This document shows positions 6,681 through 11,689 of a stretch of DNA of 11,689 bases, one piece after another. The stretch spans positions 1 to 11,689 of the forward strand of contig JAODNL010000355.1 of NCBI GenBank assembly GCA_025465405.1. The letters are read 5' to 3'. The position numbers and the translations under genes were made by a program. The notes below the pieces were generated by a model. It saw only the letters and a program-made list of their open reading frames with translations. It was not told where the DNA came from and ran no database searches. The DNA comes from Pseudonocardiales bacterium. Lineage in GTDB: Bacteria > Actinomycetota > Actinomycetes > Mycobacteriales > Jatrophihabitantaceae. Position 1 is the first letter of the stretch. Each line of letters starts with the position of its first letter.

Positions 6681-7490
6681 TCAGGCGGGCCGGACCAGAC
6701 GGACGTCACCGCTTCCCGTGCGTGCGCGAACGGTGATCGGGCGGCCCTTGCCCCGCGGCGCGTCCTCGACCGGCACGTCGGATTCCACCCGGCCGGAGCC
6801 GGTTGTGACGTCAAGGCGCACCGTCGTGCCGGCGGGCAGTCCGATCGTCATTGCGCCAGATCCGCTGGCCAGGTCGACGTCGCCGTAGACCGCGCCGAGG
6901 CTCGCGGTTCCGGAACCGGCCCGGCTGCGCACCGCTCCGTGCACCGCCGAGACGGTCAGGTCACCGGTGCCGCATCCGCACGACAGTGCCCCACCGATCT
7001 CACCGAAGTGCACGTTGCCGGCGCCGGATCGCGCCTCGACCGAGCCGGTCACGCGGGCCACGTGTGCGGTGCCGTTTCCGTAGCGCAGCCGAAGATCACC
7101 GTCGACGTGCTCGATGCCGATCGTCGATGACCCGGACGCGACATCCGCGTTGCCACTGCGGCCGGTGATGCTGATGTCCGCAGTGAAGGTGCTGATCTTC
7201 ATGGCCGTGCCGCTCGGGACGATGACGGTGGCGTCGAGGGCGTCACGGTCGCGCCGACCGCCGAGCAACGCGAGGTCGAAGACGCCGCCCTGCCGTGGCG
7301 TCGCGACCGCGAGAGTGCGTCCGCGCAGCTCGACAGCGGTGCGCTGGACGATGTCGGAGTCTGTACTGCGCGCGACGAGCGTGATGGTTGCTTCGGTGAT
7401 GTCGTCTTTCGCCGTAACCGTGAACGAGCCGTGCCCGATGCGGCCGATCAAGTTGATCGGTCCGGTGAGCGGGATGGTCTTGGTGGTCAT
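6681..7490 (-). CDS. DUF4097 family beta-strand repeat protein
   Basis: The protein has 269 residues from ATG 7490, with AGGA 9 nt upstream as ribosome binding site. After an N-terminal beta-rich part (1-95), residues 102-235 form about seven rungs of 18-19 residues. The rough pattern is G-small-G-x-V-x-hydrophobic-x-x-V-x-G-x-V, for instance RSGNADVASG, GDLRLRYGNG, GAGNVHFGEIGG, AGSGTASLGAVYGDV. This predicts a right-handed beta-solenoid-like fold, typical of DUF4097. One rung contains CGCGTG (171-176). There is no signal peptide or membrane segment, so it probably stays in the cytoplasm, unlike many solenoid adhesins. The function of the family is unknown. It follows the RHH gene by 11 nt, and its ribosome binding site overlaps that gene's stop, so the two are almost certainly one operon. 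Confidence 0.9.
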   Translation of the reverse strand: MTTKTIPLTGPINLIGRIGHGSFTVTAKDDITEATITLVARSTDSDIVQRTAVELRGRTLAVATPRQGGVFDLALLGGRRDRDALDATVIVPSGTAMKISTFTADISITGRSGNADVASGSSTIGIEHVDGDLRLRYGNGTAHVARVTGSVEARSGAGNVHFGEIGGALSCGCGTGDLTVSAVHGAVRSRAGSGTASLGAVYGDVDLASGSGAMTIGLPAGTTVRLDVTTGSGRVESDVPVEDAPRGKGRPITVRARTGSGDVRLVRPA

Positions 7491-7501
7491 TTTTTGTCGT
7501 C

Positions 7502-7999
7502 CTATCCGTTTATCCAGCCGGTGACTCGATGGGTGTTGTGTCCGCGGCGGCCGGCGTCAGCCCATGGCGGCCGGTCGCCGCCGCGGGTCAGGGCGCTACT
7601 GGCCGCCCGTACCAGCCAGGTGTTGACCGAGACGCCCTCGCGCGCCGCCGCCTCCTCGACGTCGGCCTTGAGGGCTTCGGTCAGCCGCAGCGTGATCCGG
7701 GCGCTGGCGTCCCCCTCGTCCGCGCGGGGGACGGCCGGCTCGGGTGCGGCGCCGACGACGTCGATCCGCACGGTGTCGCCGTCCAGCCGTACCGCGACGG
7801 TCGGCGACGACGGCGCGTCGAGCAGCGCCGCGGTGATCTCGTCCGCGGCGGCCGCGAGTGCGGCCATCACGGCCAGGCGGACCGACGGCGCGGCGGCGGC
7901 GGCGATCGTCGAGGCGATCTGTTGGGTGCGCTCGTCGCCGAGAGCGGCGGCGGCGCTCAACTGCTCCTGAACCTGGCGGACGTAGTGGTCGATATGCAT
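7502..7999 (-). CDS. Ribbon-helix-helix (HicB/Arc-like) domain protein, likely autoregulator
   Basis: The protein has 165 residues from ATG 7999. The N-terminal two thirds are alanine-rich helix (about 1-60) and a short beta segment (TVAVRLDGDTVRIDVV, 67-82). The C-terminal part is a ribbon-helix-helix domain: strand ARITLRL (100-106), helix TEALKADVEEAAAREG (107-122), and helix SVNTWLVRAASSAL (124-137). RHH dimers bind DNA through the strand, so R101, T103 and R105 are the likely base contacts. Proteins of this type are often labelled HicB-family antitoxins, but no HicA-like toxin is encoded next to it; its partner is the DUF4097 gene. A transcription regulator of its own operon is the better reading, because palindromes and octamer repeats lie directly upstream. 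There is no Shine-Dalgarno sequence, so a leaderless start is likely. Confidence 0.85.
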   Translation of the reverse strand: MHIDHYVRQVQEQLSAAAALGDERTQQIASTIAAAAAPSVRLAVMAALAAAADEITAALLDAPSSPTVAVRLDGDTVRIDVVGAAPEPAVPRADEGDASARITLRLTEALKADVEEAAAREGVSVNTWLVRAASSALTRGGDRPPWADAGRRGHNTHRVTGWING

Positions 8000-8049
8000 G
8001 ATGTCATCATGACATCAGTTTGATGCCATCGCAACGTCTATTTGGCATC
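7999..8049. promoter_or_regulatory. Operator-like array of palindromic octamers upstream of the RHH gene
   Basis: A perfect 19-nt palindrome, TGATGTCATCATGACATCA (7999-8017, 9-bp arms around C8008), touches the RHH start codon. It can also be read as two abutting octamers, ATGTCATC (8001-8008) and ATGACATC (8009-8016). ATGCCATC follows at 8023-8030 and a diverged TTGGCATC at 8042-8049. GATGCCA (8022-8028) and TGGCATC (8043-8049) also form an inverted pair. Tandem 8-bp partly palindromic boxes are the classic binding pattern of RHH repressors such as MetJ and Arc. Autorepression by the adjacent RHH protein is inferred. Confidence 0.7.
8006..8034 (-). promoter_or_regulatory. Candidate promoter of the RHH-DUF4097 operon
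   Basis: On the minus strand TTGCGA (8034-8029) and CATGAT (8011-8006) are separated by 17 nt. Each matches four of six bases of the TTGACA/TATAAT consensus. The -10 ends 6 nt before the ATG at 7999, predicting a leaderless mRNA. The -10 lies in the middle of the 19-nt palindrome, so a bound repressor would block it. Confidence 0.4.
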
Positions 8050-8121
8050 GCGTTGGCACCCGGGGTCGCGGTCGGCTGCCACCGATCCGTGTGGCGCGCC
8101 GGACTCGTCGCTCCCGACGGA

Positions 8122-8127
8122 TACGCT
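8122..8127 (+). promoter_or_regulatory. Candidate -10 box of thyX
   Basis: TACGCT (TAnnnT) lies 37 nt before the thyX GTG, in the only intergenic space available to its promoter. No good -35 is seen. Unlike its neighbours, thyX has a real leader with a Shine-Dalgarno site, AGGAG at 8154-8158, 6 nt before GTG 8165. Confidence 0.3.
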
Positions 8128-8164
8128 GGCGCCACGAACCGACCGCGCCGCCCAGGAGTGCCCC

Positions 8165-8917
8165 GTGCCTGAGATCGTCCCGTTGAAGGTCCAGGCGATC
8201 GCCTGGACGCATTTCGAGCCGCCGGCCGACGTGCCGTGGGAGACCGATGCCGACGGCGGCGAGGCGCTCGCCGAGTTCGCCGGCCGGGCCTGCTATCAGT
8301 CGTGGAAGAAGCCCAACCCCGCGACCGCTACCAACGCCGGGTATCTGCGGCACATCCTCGAGGTCGGTCACCTGTCCGTCCTCGAGCACGGCTCGGTGAC
8401 GTTCTACCTGTCCGGCATCTCGCGCTCGCTCACCCACGAGCTGATCCGGCACCGCCACTTCAGCTACTCGCAGCTGTCGCAGCGCTACGTGCCCGAGCGC
8501 GACGCCGCGATGGTCGAGCCGGACGTCATTGCCGAGGACCCGGAGCTGCACGCGAAGTTCCTCGCGGCCAGCGACGCCGCCGTCAGCGCGTACACCGAGC
8601 TGCTCGAGGGCCTGGAGAAGAAGTTCGCCGATGTCGAGCAGGCGACGCTGCGGCGCAAGCAGGCACGGCAGGCGGCGCGGGCGCTGCTGCCGAACGCCAC
8701 GGAGACGCGCATCGTCGTCACTGGCAACTACCGGGCGTGGCGGCACTTCGTGGCCATGCGAGCGTCGGAGCATGCCGACGTCGAGATCCGGGCGCTGGCG
8801 ATTGCGTGCCTGCGGGAGCTCAAGCGCGTCGCGGGCAATGCGTTCGCAGACTTCGAGATCACCACGCTGCCGGATGGCACCGAGGTGGCGTCGAGCCCGA
8901 TGGTCAGCGAGGGCTGA
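8165..8917 (+). CDS. thyX: Flavin-dependent thymidylate synthase
   Basis: ThyX makes dTMP from dUMP using FAD, NADPH and methylene-tetrahydrofolate, the step that supplies thymidine for DNA. From GTG 8165 the protein has 250 residues, equal to the M. tuberculosis enzyme. The diagnostic ThyX motif RHRHFSYSQLSQR (95-107) gives R95, H96, R97 and S105, the same numbering as the mycobacterial protein. YLRHILEVGHLSVLEHGSVT (60-79) is the conserved FAD-binding segment, and GNYRAWRHFVAMR is the C-terminal nucleotide-binding part. AGGAG 6 nt upstream fixes the start; an open frame reaching back to 8042 reads through the intergenic promoter region and adds nothing conserved. thyX next to dapA is the usual actinobacterial order, but here a quinone oxidoreductase gene lies between them. 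A classical ThyA is not in the window. Confidence 0.97.
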   Translation: MPEIVPLKVQAIAWTHFEPPADVPWETDADGGEALAEFAGRACYQSWKKPNPATATNAGYLRHILEVGHLSVLEHGSVTFYLSGISRSLTHELIRHRHFSYSQLSQRYVPERDAAMVEPDVIAEDPELHAKFLAASDAAVSAYTELLEGLEKKFADVEQATLRRKQARQAARALLPNATETRIVVTGNYRAWRHFVAMRASEHADVEIRALAIACLRELKRVAGNAFADFEITTLPDGTEVASSPMVSEG

Positions 8918-8929
8918 CCAGCCCGCCGC

Positions 8930-8960
8930 TTGACCTGAAGTTCGGTTGAACTTCTAGCGT
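8930..8960 (+). promoter_or_regulatory. MerR-type promoter of the quinone oxidoreductase gene
   Basis: TTGACC (8930-8935, five of six to the -35 consensus) and TAGCGT (8955-8960, TAnnnT) are separated by 19 nt instead of the usual 17. The spacer is filled by a perfect dyad, GAAGTTC-GGTT-GAACTTC (8937-8954). An overlong spacer holding a dyad is the hallmark of promoters activated by MerR-family regulators, which twist the DNA to realign the two boxes. SoxR sites (CCTCAAG-type dyads) are similar but not identical. The predicted transcription start falls at about 8967-8969, on the ATG, so the mRNA should be leaderless. No MerR-family gene is in the window, so the regulator would act from elsewhere. 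Confidence 0.8.
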
Positions 8961-8968
8961 GTCGCGAT

Positions 8969-9949
8969 ATGCACGCGATCCGGCAGTACGAGTTCGGGCC
9001 GCCCGAGACGTTGCGCTACGAGCGGATCGACGACCCAGTGCCGGGCTCGGGCGAGGTCCGTATCGCGGTCGAGGTCAGCGGGGTCCACTTCGTCGACACG
9101 ATGATCCGCCGGGGCGTCGACGGCGGCCCGTTCCCGTTGCCGACGCTGCCGATGGTGCCCGGTCGCGAAGTGGCCGGTGTCGTCGACGACGTCGGTCCGG
9201 GCGCCGACCCGAACCTGGTGGGCCGGCCGGTTGCCGCGCATCTCGGGCCGGCCAGCGGCGGTTATGCCGAACGCGCCCTGGCGGCGGCGGACTCGCTGCT
9301 TGCGGTGCCCGACTCGCTCGACACGGCCACGGCACTGGCCATGATCGGGACGGGCCGCACCGCGGTCGGCATCCTCGACATCGCGGCGCTGACCCCCGAC
9401 GACGTGGTGGTCGTCACCGCCGCGGCCGGCGGCCTGGGCAGCCTGTCCGTGCAGGCGGCGGCGCGAGCCGGCGCCGAGGTGATCGGCCTGGCCGGTGGCC
9501 AGGCGAAGGTGCGCCTGGTCCGCCGGCTCGGCGCGAGCGCCGCGATCGACTACCTTCGCTCCGACTGGCCCGCCCAGACGCGCACCGCGCTTGCCGGCCG
9601 AGCGGTCACCGTCGTGCTGGACGGCGTGGGCGGCGACGCCGGCCGGGCCGCGGCCGGTCTGCTGGGCAGCGGCGGGCGGTTGGTCCTGTTCGGCCGATCC
9701 TCGGGGGCGCAGGCACCCCTGGACGAGCACGAGCTGGCCGCCCGCGGCGTCAGCGTGAGCTGGGGGATCGGGCCCCAGGTGGCCCAGCGGCCGGGCGGGC
9801 TGCGGGGACTGCAGGAGCGAGCGCTGGCGACAGCGGCCGCTGGGCAGTGGACGCCGCTGATCCAGTCGTTCCCGCTGGCCGAGGCCGCGCGGGCGCATGC
9901 CGCACTTGAAGGCCGCGGGACGACGGGCAAGGTCGTGCTGGTGCCTTGA
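8969..9949 (+). CDS. Zinc-independent NADPH:quinone oxidoreductase (MDR superfamily)
   Basis: The protein has 326 residues from ATG 8969. The N-terminal GroES-like domain (about 1-115) includes GSGEVRIAVEVSGVHFVDTM and PMVPGREVAGVV. The Rossmann domain carries the nucleotide-binding loop AAAGGLGS (151-158), followed by QAAARAGAEVIGLAGG, and the end GTTGKVVLV is typical of the family. There is not a single cysteine, so neither the catalytic nor the structural zinc site of alcohol dehydrogenases exists. This places it with zeta-crystallin-like quinone/enone reductases, which reduce quinones or alkenals with NADPH in the cytoplasm. The true substrate is unknown. A MerR-type promoter directly upstream fits induction by redox-active or electrophilic compounds. 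The gene separates thyX from dapA, which are adjacent in mycobacteria, so it may be an insertion into the conserved cluster. Its GC-rich codon use looks like its neighbours'. Confidence 0.93.
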   Translation: MHAIRQYEFGPPETLRYERIDDPVPGSGEVRIAVEVSGVHFVDTMIRRGVDGGPFPLPTLPMVPGREVAGVVDDVGPGADPNLVGRPVAAHLGPASGGYAERALAAADSLLAVPDSLDTATALAMIGTGRTAVGILDIAALTPDDVVVVTAAAGGLGSLSVQAAARAGAEVIGLAGGQAKVRLVRRLGASAAIDYLRSDWPAQTRTALAGRAVTVVLDGVGGDAGRAAAGLLGSGGRLVLFGRSSGAQAPLDEHELAARGVSVSWGIGPQVAQRPGGLRGLQERALATAAAGQWTPLIQSFPLAEAARAHAALEGRGTTGKVVLVP

Positions 9950-9986
9950 CATCTATGGGATCGCGCGGCGCGGACGCTGCTGGCGG

Positions 9987-9992
9987 TACTTT
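9987..9992 (+). promoter_or_regulatory. Candidate -10 box of dapA, leaderless start
   Basis: TACTTT (TAnnnT) ends 6 nt before the dapA ATG at 9999. GGAGG (9994-9998) lies between them but abuts the ATG with no spacer, which is too close to act as a Shine-Dalgarno site for this start. A leaderless mRNA is the better explanation. No matching -35 is seen at 16-18 nt. Confidence 0.45.
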
Positions 9993-9998
9993 TGGAGG

Positions 9999-10886
9999 AT
10001 GCCTGCCGACCGCCGTCCGTTCGGGCGCCTGCTGACCGCGATGGTGACGCCGTTCGGGATCAGCGGCGAACTCGACCTGGACCAGGCGGCCGCACTCGCC
10101 GGCTACCTGATCGACGAGCAGGGCAATGACGGGCTCGTGATCAACGGCACGACCGGCGAGTCACCGACGACCACGGATGCCGAGAAGGCCGAACTCGTCA
10201 GGGCGGTCAAGGACGCGGTCGGCGATCGGGCCCACGTCGTCGCCGGCGTCGGCACGTTCGACACGGTGCACACCATCCACCTGGCCGAGCAGGCCGCGAA
10301 GGCGGGGGCGGACGCACTGCTCGTCGTGACGCCGTACTACTCCAAGCCGCCGCAGACCGGCGTGCTGGCGCACTTCCGGGCCGTTGCCGACGCGACGGAG
10401 TTGCCGGTGATGCTCTACGACATCCCCGGCCGTAGCGGCATCCCGATCCAGACCGACACCCTGATCTCGCTCGCCGAGCACGACCGGATCGTCGCCGTGA
10501 AGGACGCGAAGGGTGATCTTGCCGGCAGCTCGCGGGTGCTCGCCGAGACCGAACTGGCGTTCTACAGCGGCGACGACGCGATCACGCTGCCGCTGCTGGC
10601 GATCGGCGGATCGGGCGTGGTCGGGACGTCGACGCATTTCTCCGGGCGCGCCACGCGGGCGATGATCGAGGCGTTCGAGCGGGGCGACGTCGCCGAAGCT
10701 ACGCGCCTGCACCGGCAGCTCCTGCCGATCTACACCGGCATCTTCCGCACCCAGGGCACCATCCTCGTCAAGGCCGGCCTGCGGCTGCGCGGCCTGGACG
10801 TCGGCCCGGTGCGGTTACCGCTGGTCGACGCCACGGATCACGAGATCAGCCATCTGCGCGAGGATCTGGCCGCCGCCGGTCTCTAG
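9999..10886 (+). CDS. dapA: 4-hydroxy-tetrahydrodipicolinate synthase
   Basis: DapA condenses pyruvate with aspartate semialdehyde, the entry step of diaminopimelate/lysine synthesis; its product is the DapB substrate. From ATG 9999 the protein has 295 residues, normal for the family. The TIM-barrel landmarks are all present: LLTAMVTPF (11-19), GTTGES (50-55, catalytic Thr51), TPYYSKPPQTG (111-121, Tyr114 of the proton relay), MLYDIPGRSG (138-147, Tyr140 and the substrate-binding Arg145), and VAVKDAKGD (165-173) with the Schiff-base Lys168. An open frame runs upstream to 9897 inside the quinone reductase gene, but conserved sequence begins only with LLTAMVTPF, and the ATG at 9999 sits 6 nt after a TAnnnT box. 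ftsK follows after 79 nt; the RNase J gene often found here is missing. Feedback inhibition by lysine cannot be judged from this. Confidence 0.96.
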   Translation: MPADRRPFGRLLTAMVTPFGISGELDLDQAAALAGYLIDEQGNDGLVINGTTGESPTTTDAEKAELVRAVKDAVGDRAHVVAGVGTFDTVHTIHLAEQAAKAGADALLVVTPYYSKPPQTGVLAHFRAVADATELPVMLYDIPGRSGIPIQTDTLISLAEHDRIVAVKDAKGDLAGSSRVLAETELAFYSGDDAITLPLLAIGGSGVVGTSTHFSGRATRAMIEAFERGDVAEATRLHRQLLPIYTGIFRTQGTILVKAGLRLRGLDVGPVRLPLVDATDHEISHLREDLAAAGL

Positions 10887-10953
10887 GCAACGCGCACCCG
10901 CGCCGGGCGGCGACACCGTGGCCGACCTCCCGAGTAACGGTCGAGTCCAGCGT

Positions 10954-10959
10954 TAGGGT
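10954..10959 (+). promoter_or_regulatory. Candidate -10 box of ftsK
   Basis: TAGGGT (TAnnnT) ends 6 nt before the ftsK GTG at 10966, predicting a leaderless mRNA. AGGG inside it is also a possible Shine-Dalgarno site at 7 nt, so the two readings cannot be separated by eye. The 79-nt gap after dapA holds nothing else that I can support; no strong terminator is seen. Confidence 0.4.
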
Positions 10960-10965
10960 TGATCG

Positions 10966-11689
10966 GTGGCAGGAGCATCCGGAACCCGTACCCGTCCGCC
11001 CGCCCGCAAGGCGCCCACCAAGGGCGCGCGCGGGCGCTCGCGGAGCCGCTCGCACGCAGCGCCGCTGGTTGCGCTCGGCCGAGCGGTCGCGGCCGTCTGG
11101 CACGCACTCGCCCGGATGGTCGGCGGTACGGCGCGCGCGGCGGGACGTAATGCCGCGACGGCGCGCGAGCTGGAGCCCGAGCACCGGCGCGACGGTGCCG
11201 CGCTCGGTGTGCTGGCCTTCGGGCTGATCACGGCGATGGCCGTGTGGTTCCACGCCGCCGGACCGGTCGGGCGGGTGATCACCGCAATCTGCCGCGGGGT
11301 GACCGGCAACGGCGCCCTGGTGCTGCCACTGCTGCTCGTCGGCATCGGCGCCCACATGCTGCGCCAGGTGGCCCAGCCGGAGACTCGCGGCCGGGTCGTG
11401 GTCGGGTCCGCCGCGCTGACGGTGTCGGTTCTCGGCATGTTCGATCTGTGGGCCGGTTCGCCCCGCACCGCGCACGAATGGGCGCACGCCGGTGGCGTGA
11501 TCGGCCGGGCCGTCGGGGGTCCGCTGTCCAGTGGGCTGTCCGCCGCCATCGCGGTACCGCTGCTGCTGGTGGTCGGCGCCTTCGGTGTCCTGGTCGTGAC
11601 GTCGACACCCATCAGCGCGCTGGTCGAATATGTCGGCGGGCTCTTCCGGGGCGCGCCGGACACCGTCGACGATGCTCTAGAGGACGCGG
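10966..11689 (+). CDS. ftsK: FtsK/SpoIIIE DNA translocase, N-terminal membrane part (3' end outside window)
   Basis: The frame from GTG 10966 stays open to the window edge, giving 241 residues, so the gene is cut at its 3' end. Residues 1-60 are basic and Arg/Ser/Pro-rich, followed by ELEPEHRRDGAALGVLAFGL, the conserved entry into the membrane domain of actinobacterial FtsK. Four hydrophobic segments (about 77-97, 115-132, 143-162, 192-213) form the septal membrane anchor, then comes an acidic linker. The ATPase motor and gamma domain must lie downstream and are not seen. FtsK pumps chromosomal DNA through the closing septum and activates dimer resolution. The call rests on the four-TM pattern, the mycobacterial-like sequence around the first segment, and position downstream of dapA. 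The start is chosen because GTG 10966 follows a TAnnnT box by 6 nt. Confidence 0.9.
   Translation, partial: MAGASGTRTRPPARKAPTKGARGRSRSRSHAAPLVALGRAVAAVWHALARMVGGTARAAGRNAATARELEPEHRRDGAALGVLAFGLITAMAVWFHAAGPVGRVITAICRGVTGNGALVLPLLLVGIGAHMLRQVAQPETRGRVVVGSAALTVSVLGMFDLWAGSPRTAHEWAHAGGVIGRAVGGPLSSGLSAAIAVPLLLVVGAFGVLVVTSTPISALVEYVGGLFRGAPDTVDDALEDA

Noticed and set aside
7502..7999. Classic HicAB toxin-antitoxin pair
   Set aside because: The RHH domain fits a HicB-like protein, but no HicA-sized double-stranded RNA-binding toxin is encoded beside it; the partner is a 269-residue DUF4097 protein.
8042..8164. Upstream extension of thyX to 8042
   Set aside because: The added 41 codons cross the operator and promoter region. 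AGGAG 6 nt before GTG 8165 and the 250-residue length matching mycobacterial ThyX fix the start.
9946..9951. Perfect TTGACA over the quinone reductase stop codon
   Set aside because: No -10 box lies 16-19 nt downstream; the nearest supported one (9987) is 35 nt away, so it is not paired with a promoter I can support.
9897..9998. Upstream extension of dapA into the quinone reductase gene
   Set aside because: The extra residues overlap a real gene, are not DapA-like, and the family begins near LLTAMVTPF.
10871..10907. Possible terminator hairpin after dapA (GCCGCCGG against CCGGGCGGC)
   Set aside because: It needs a bulge and a long loop, begins inside the coding sequence and has no T-run.
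10846..11663. Long minus-strand open frames opposite ftsK
   Set aside because: The plus strand encodes a convincing four-TM FtsK N-terminus; the antisense frames are high-GC artefacts of Arg/Pro/Ala-rich composition.

Overview
The window is a GC-rich (roughly 70%) stretch of actinobacterial chromosome. The organism call rests on three things. The gene neighbourhood is the conserved actinobacterial one: M16 peptidase, dapB, thyX, dapA, ftsK. The ThyX and DapB proteins are of mycobacterial length and motif spacing. Many starts are GTG or carry a TAnnnT box 6-8 nt upstream, the pattern of leaderless mRNAs common in Actinobacteria. The genus cannot be fixed from the sequence. I see no rRNA, tRNA, CRISPR array, insertion sequence or phage gene.

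Layout. (1) 2-2183, plus strand: the 3' part of an M16 zinc peptidase, then dapB, then a small membrane protein that overlaps dapB by 4 nt and carries a perfect 4 x 12-bp tandem repeat. (2) 2248-5367, minus strand, four genes read from right to left: a DedA-family membrane protein, a 10-TM proline-rich membrane protein, a GNAT acetyltransferase and a DUF2461 protein. At least three of them have a promoter-like TAnnnT box just before their start, so the block may be several transcripts. (3) 5431-6677, plus strand: a YcaQ/AlkX-type DNA glycosylase, perhaps preceded by a 7-codon leaderless leader ORF. (4) 6681-7999, minus strand: a ribbon-helix-helix (RHH) protein and a DUF4097 beta-repeat protein, read from an operator-like region (7999-8049) of palindromic and repeated octamers. 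(5) 8165-11689, plus strand: thyX, a zinc-free quinone oxidoreductase (MDR family) behind a textbook MerR-type promoter with a 19-bp spacer, dapA, and the N-terminal part of ftsK, which runs off the window.

How the genes work together. DapA and DapB catalyse the first two committed steps of the diaminopimelate/lysine branch, which feeds peptidoglycan and lysine synthesis. ThyX makes dTMP for DNA synthesis and FtsK moves chromosomes at the division septum, so the backbone of the window is growth and division housekeeping. Inserted among these are likely accessory functions: interstrand-crosslink repair (YcaQ/AlkX), redox defence (MerR-promoter quinone reductase) and an RHH/DUF4097 pair of unknown role. 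Nothing looks like an acquired island. The most interesting material is regulatory: the MerR-type promoter, the RHH operator array and the repeated leaderless-start architecture. One gene is also absent from its usual place: RNase J, normally between dapA and ftsK.
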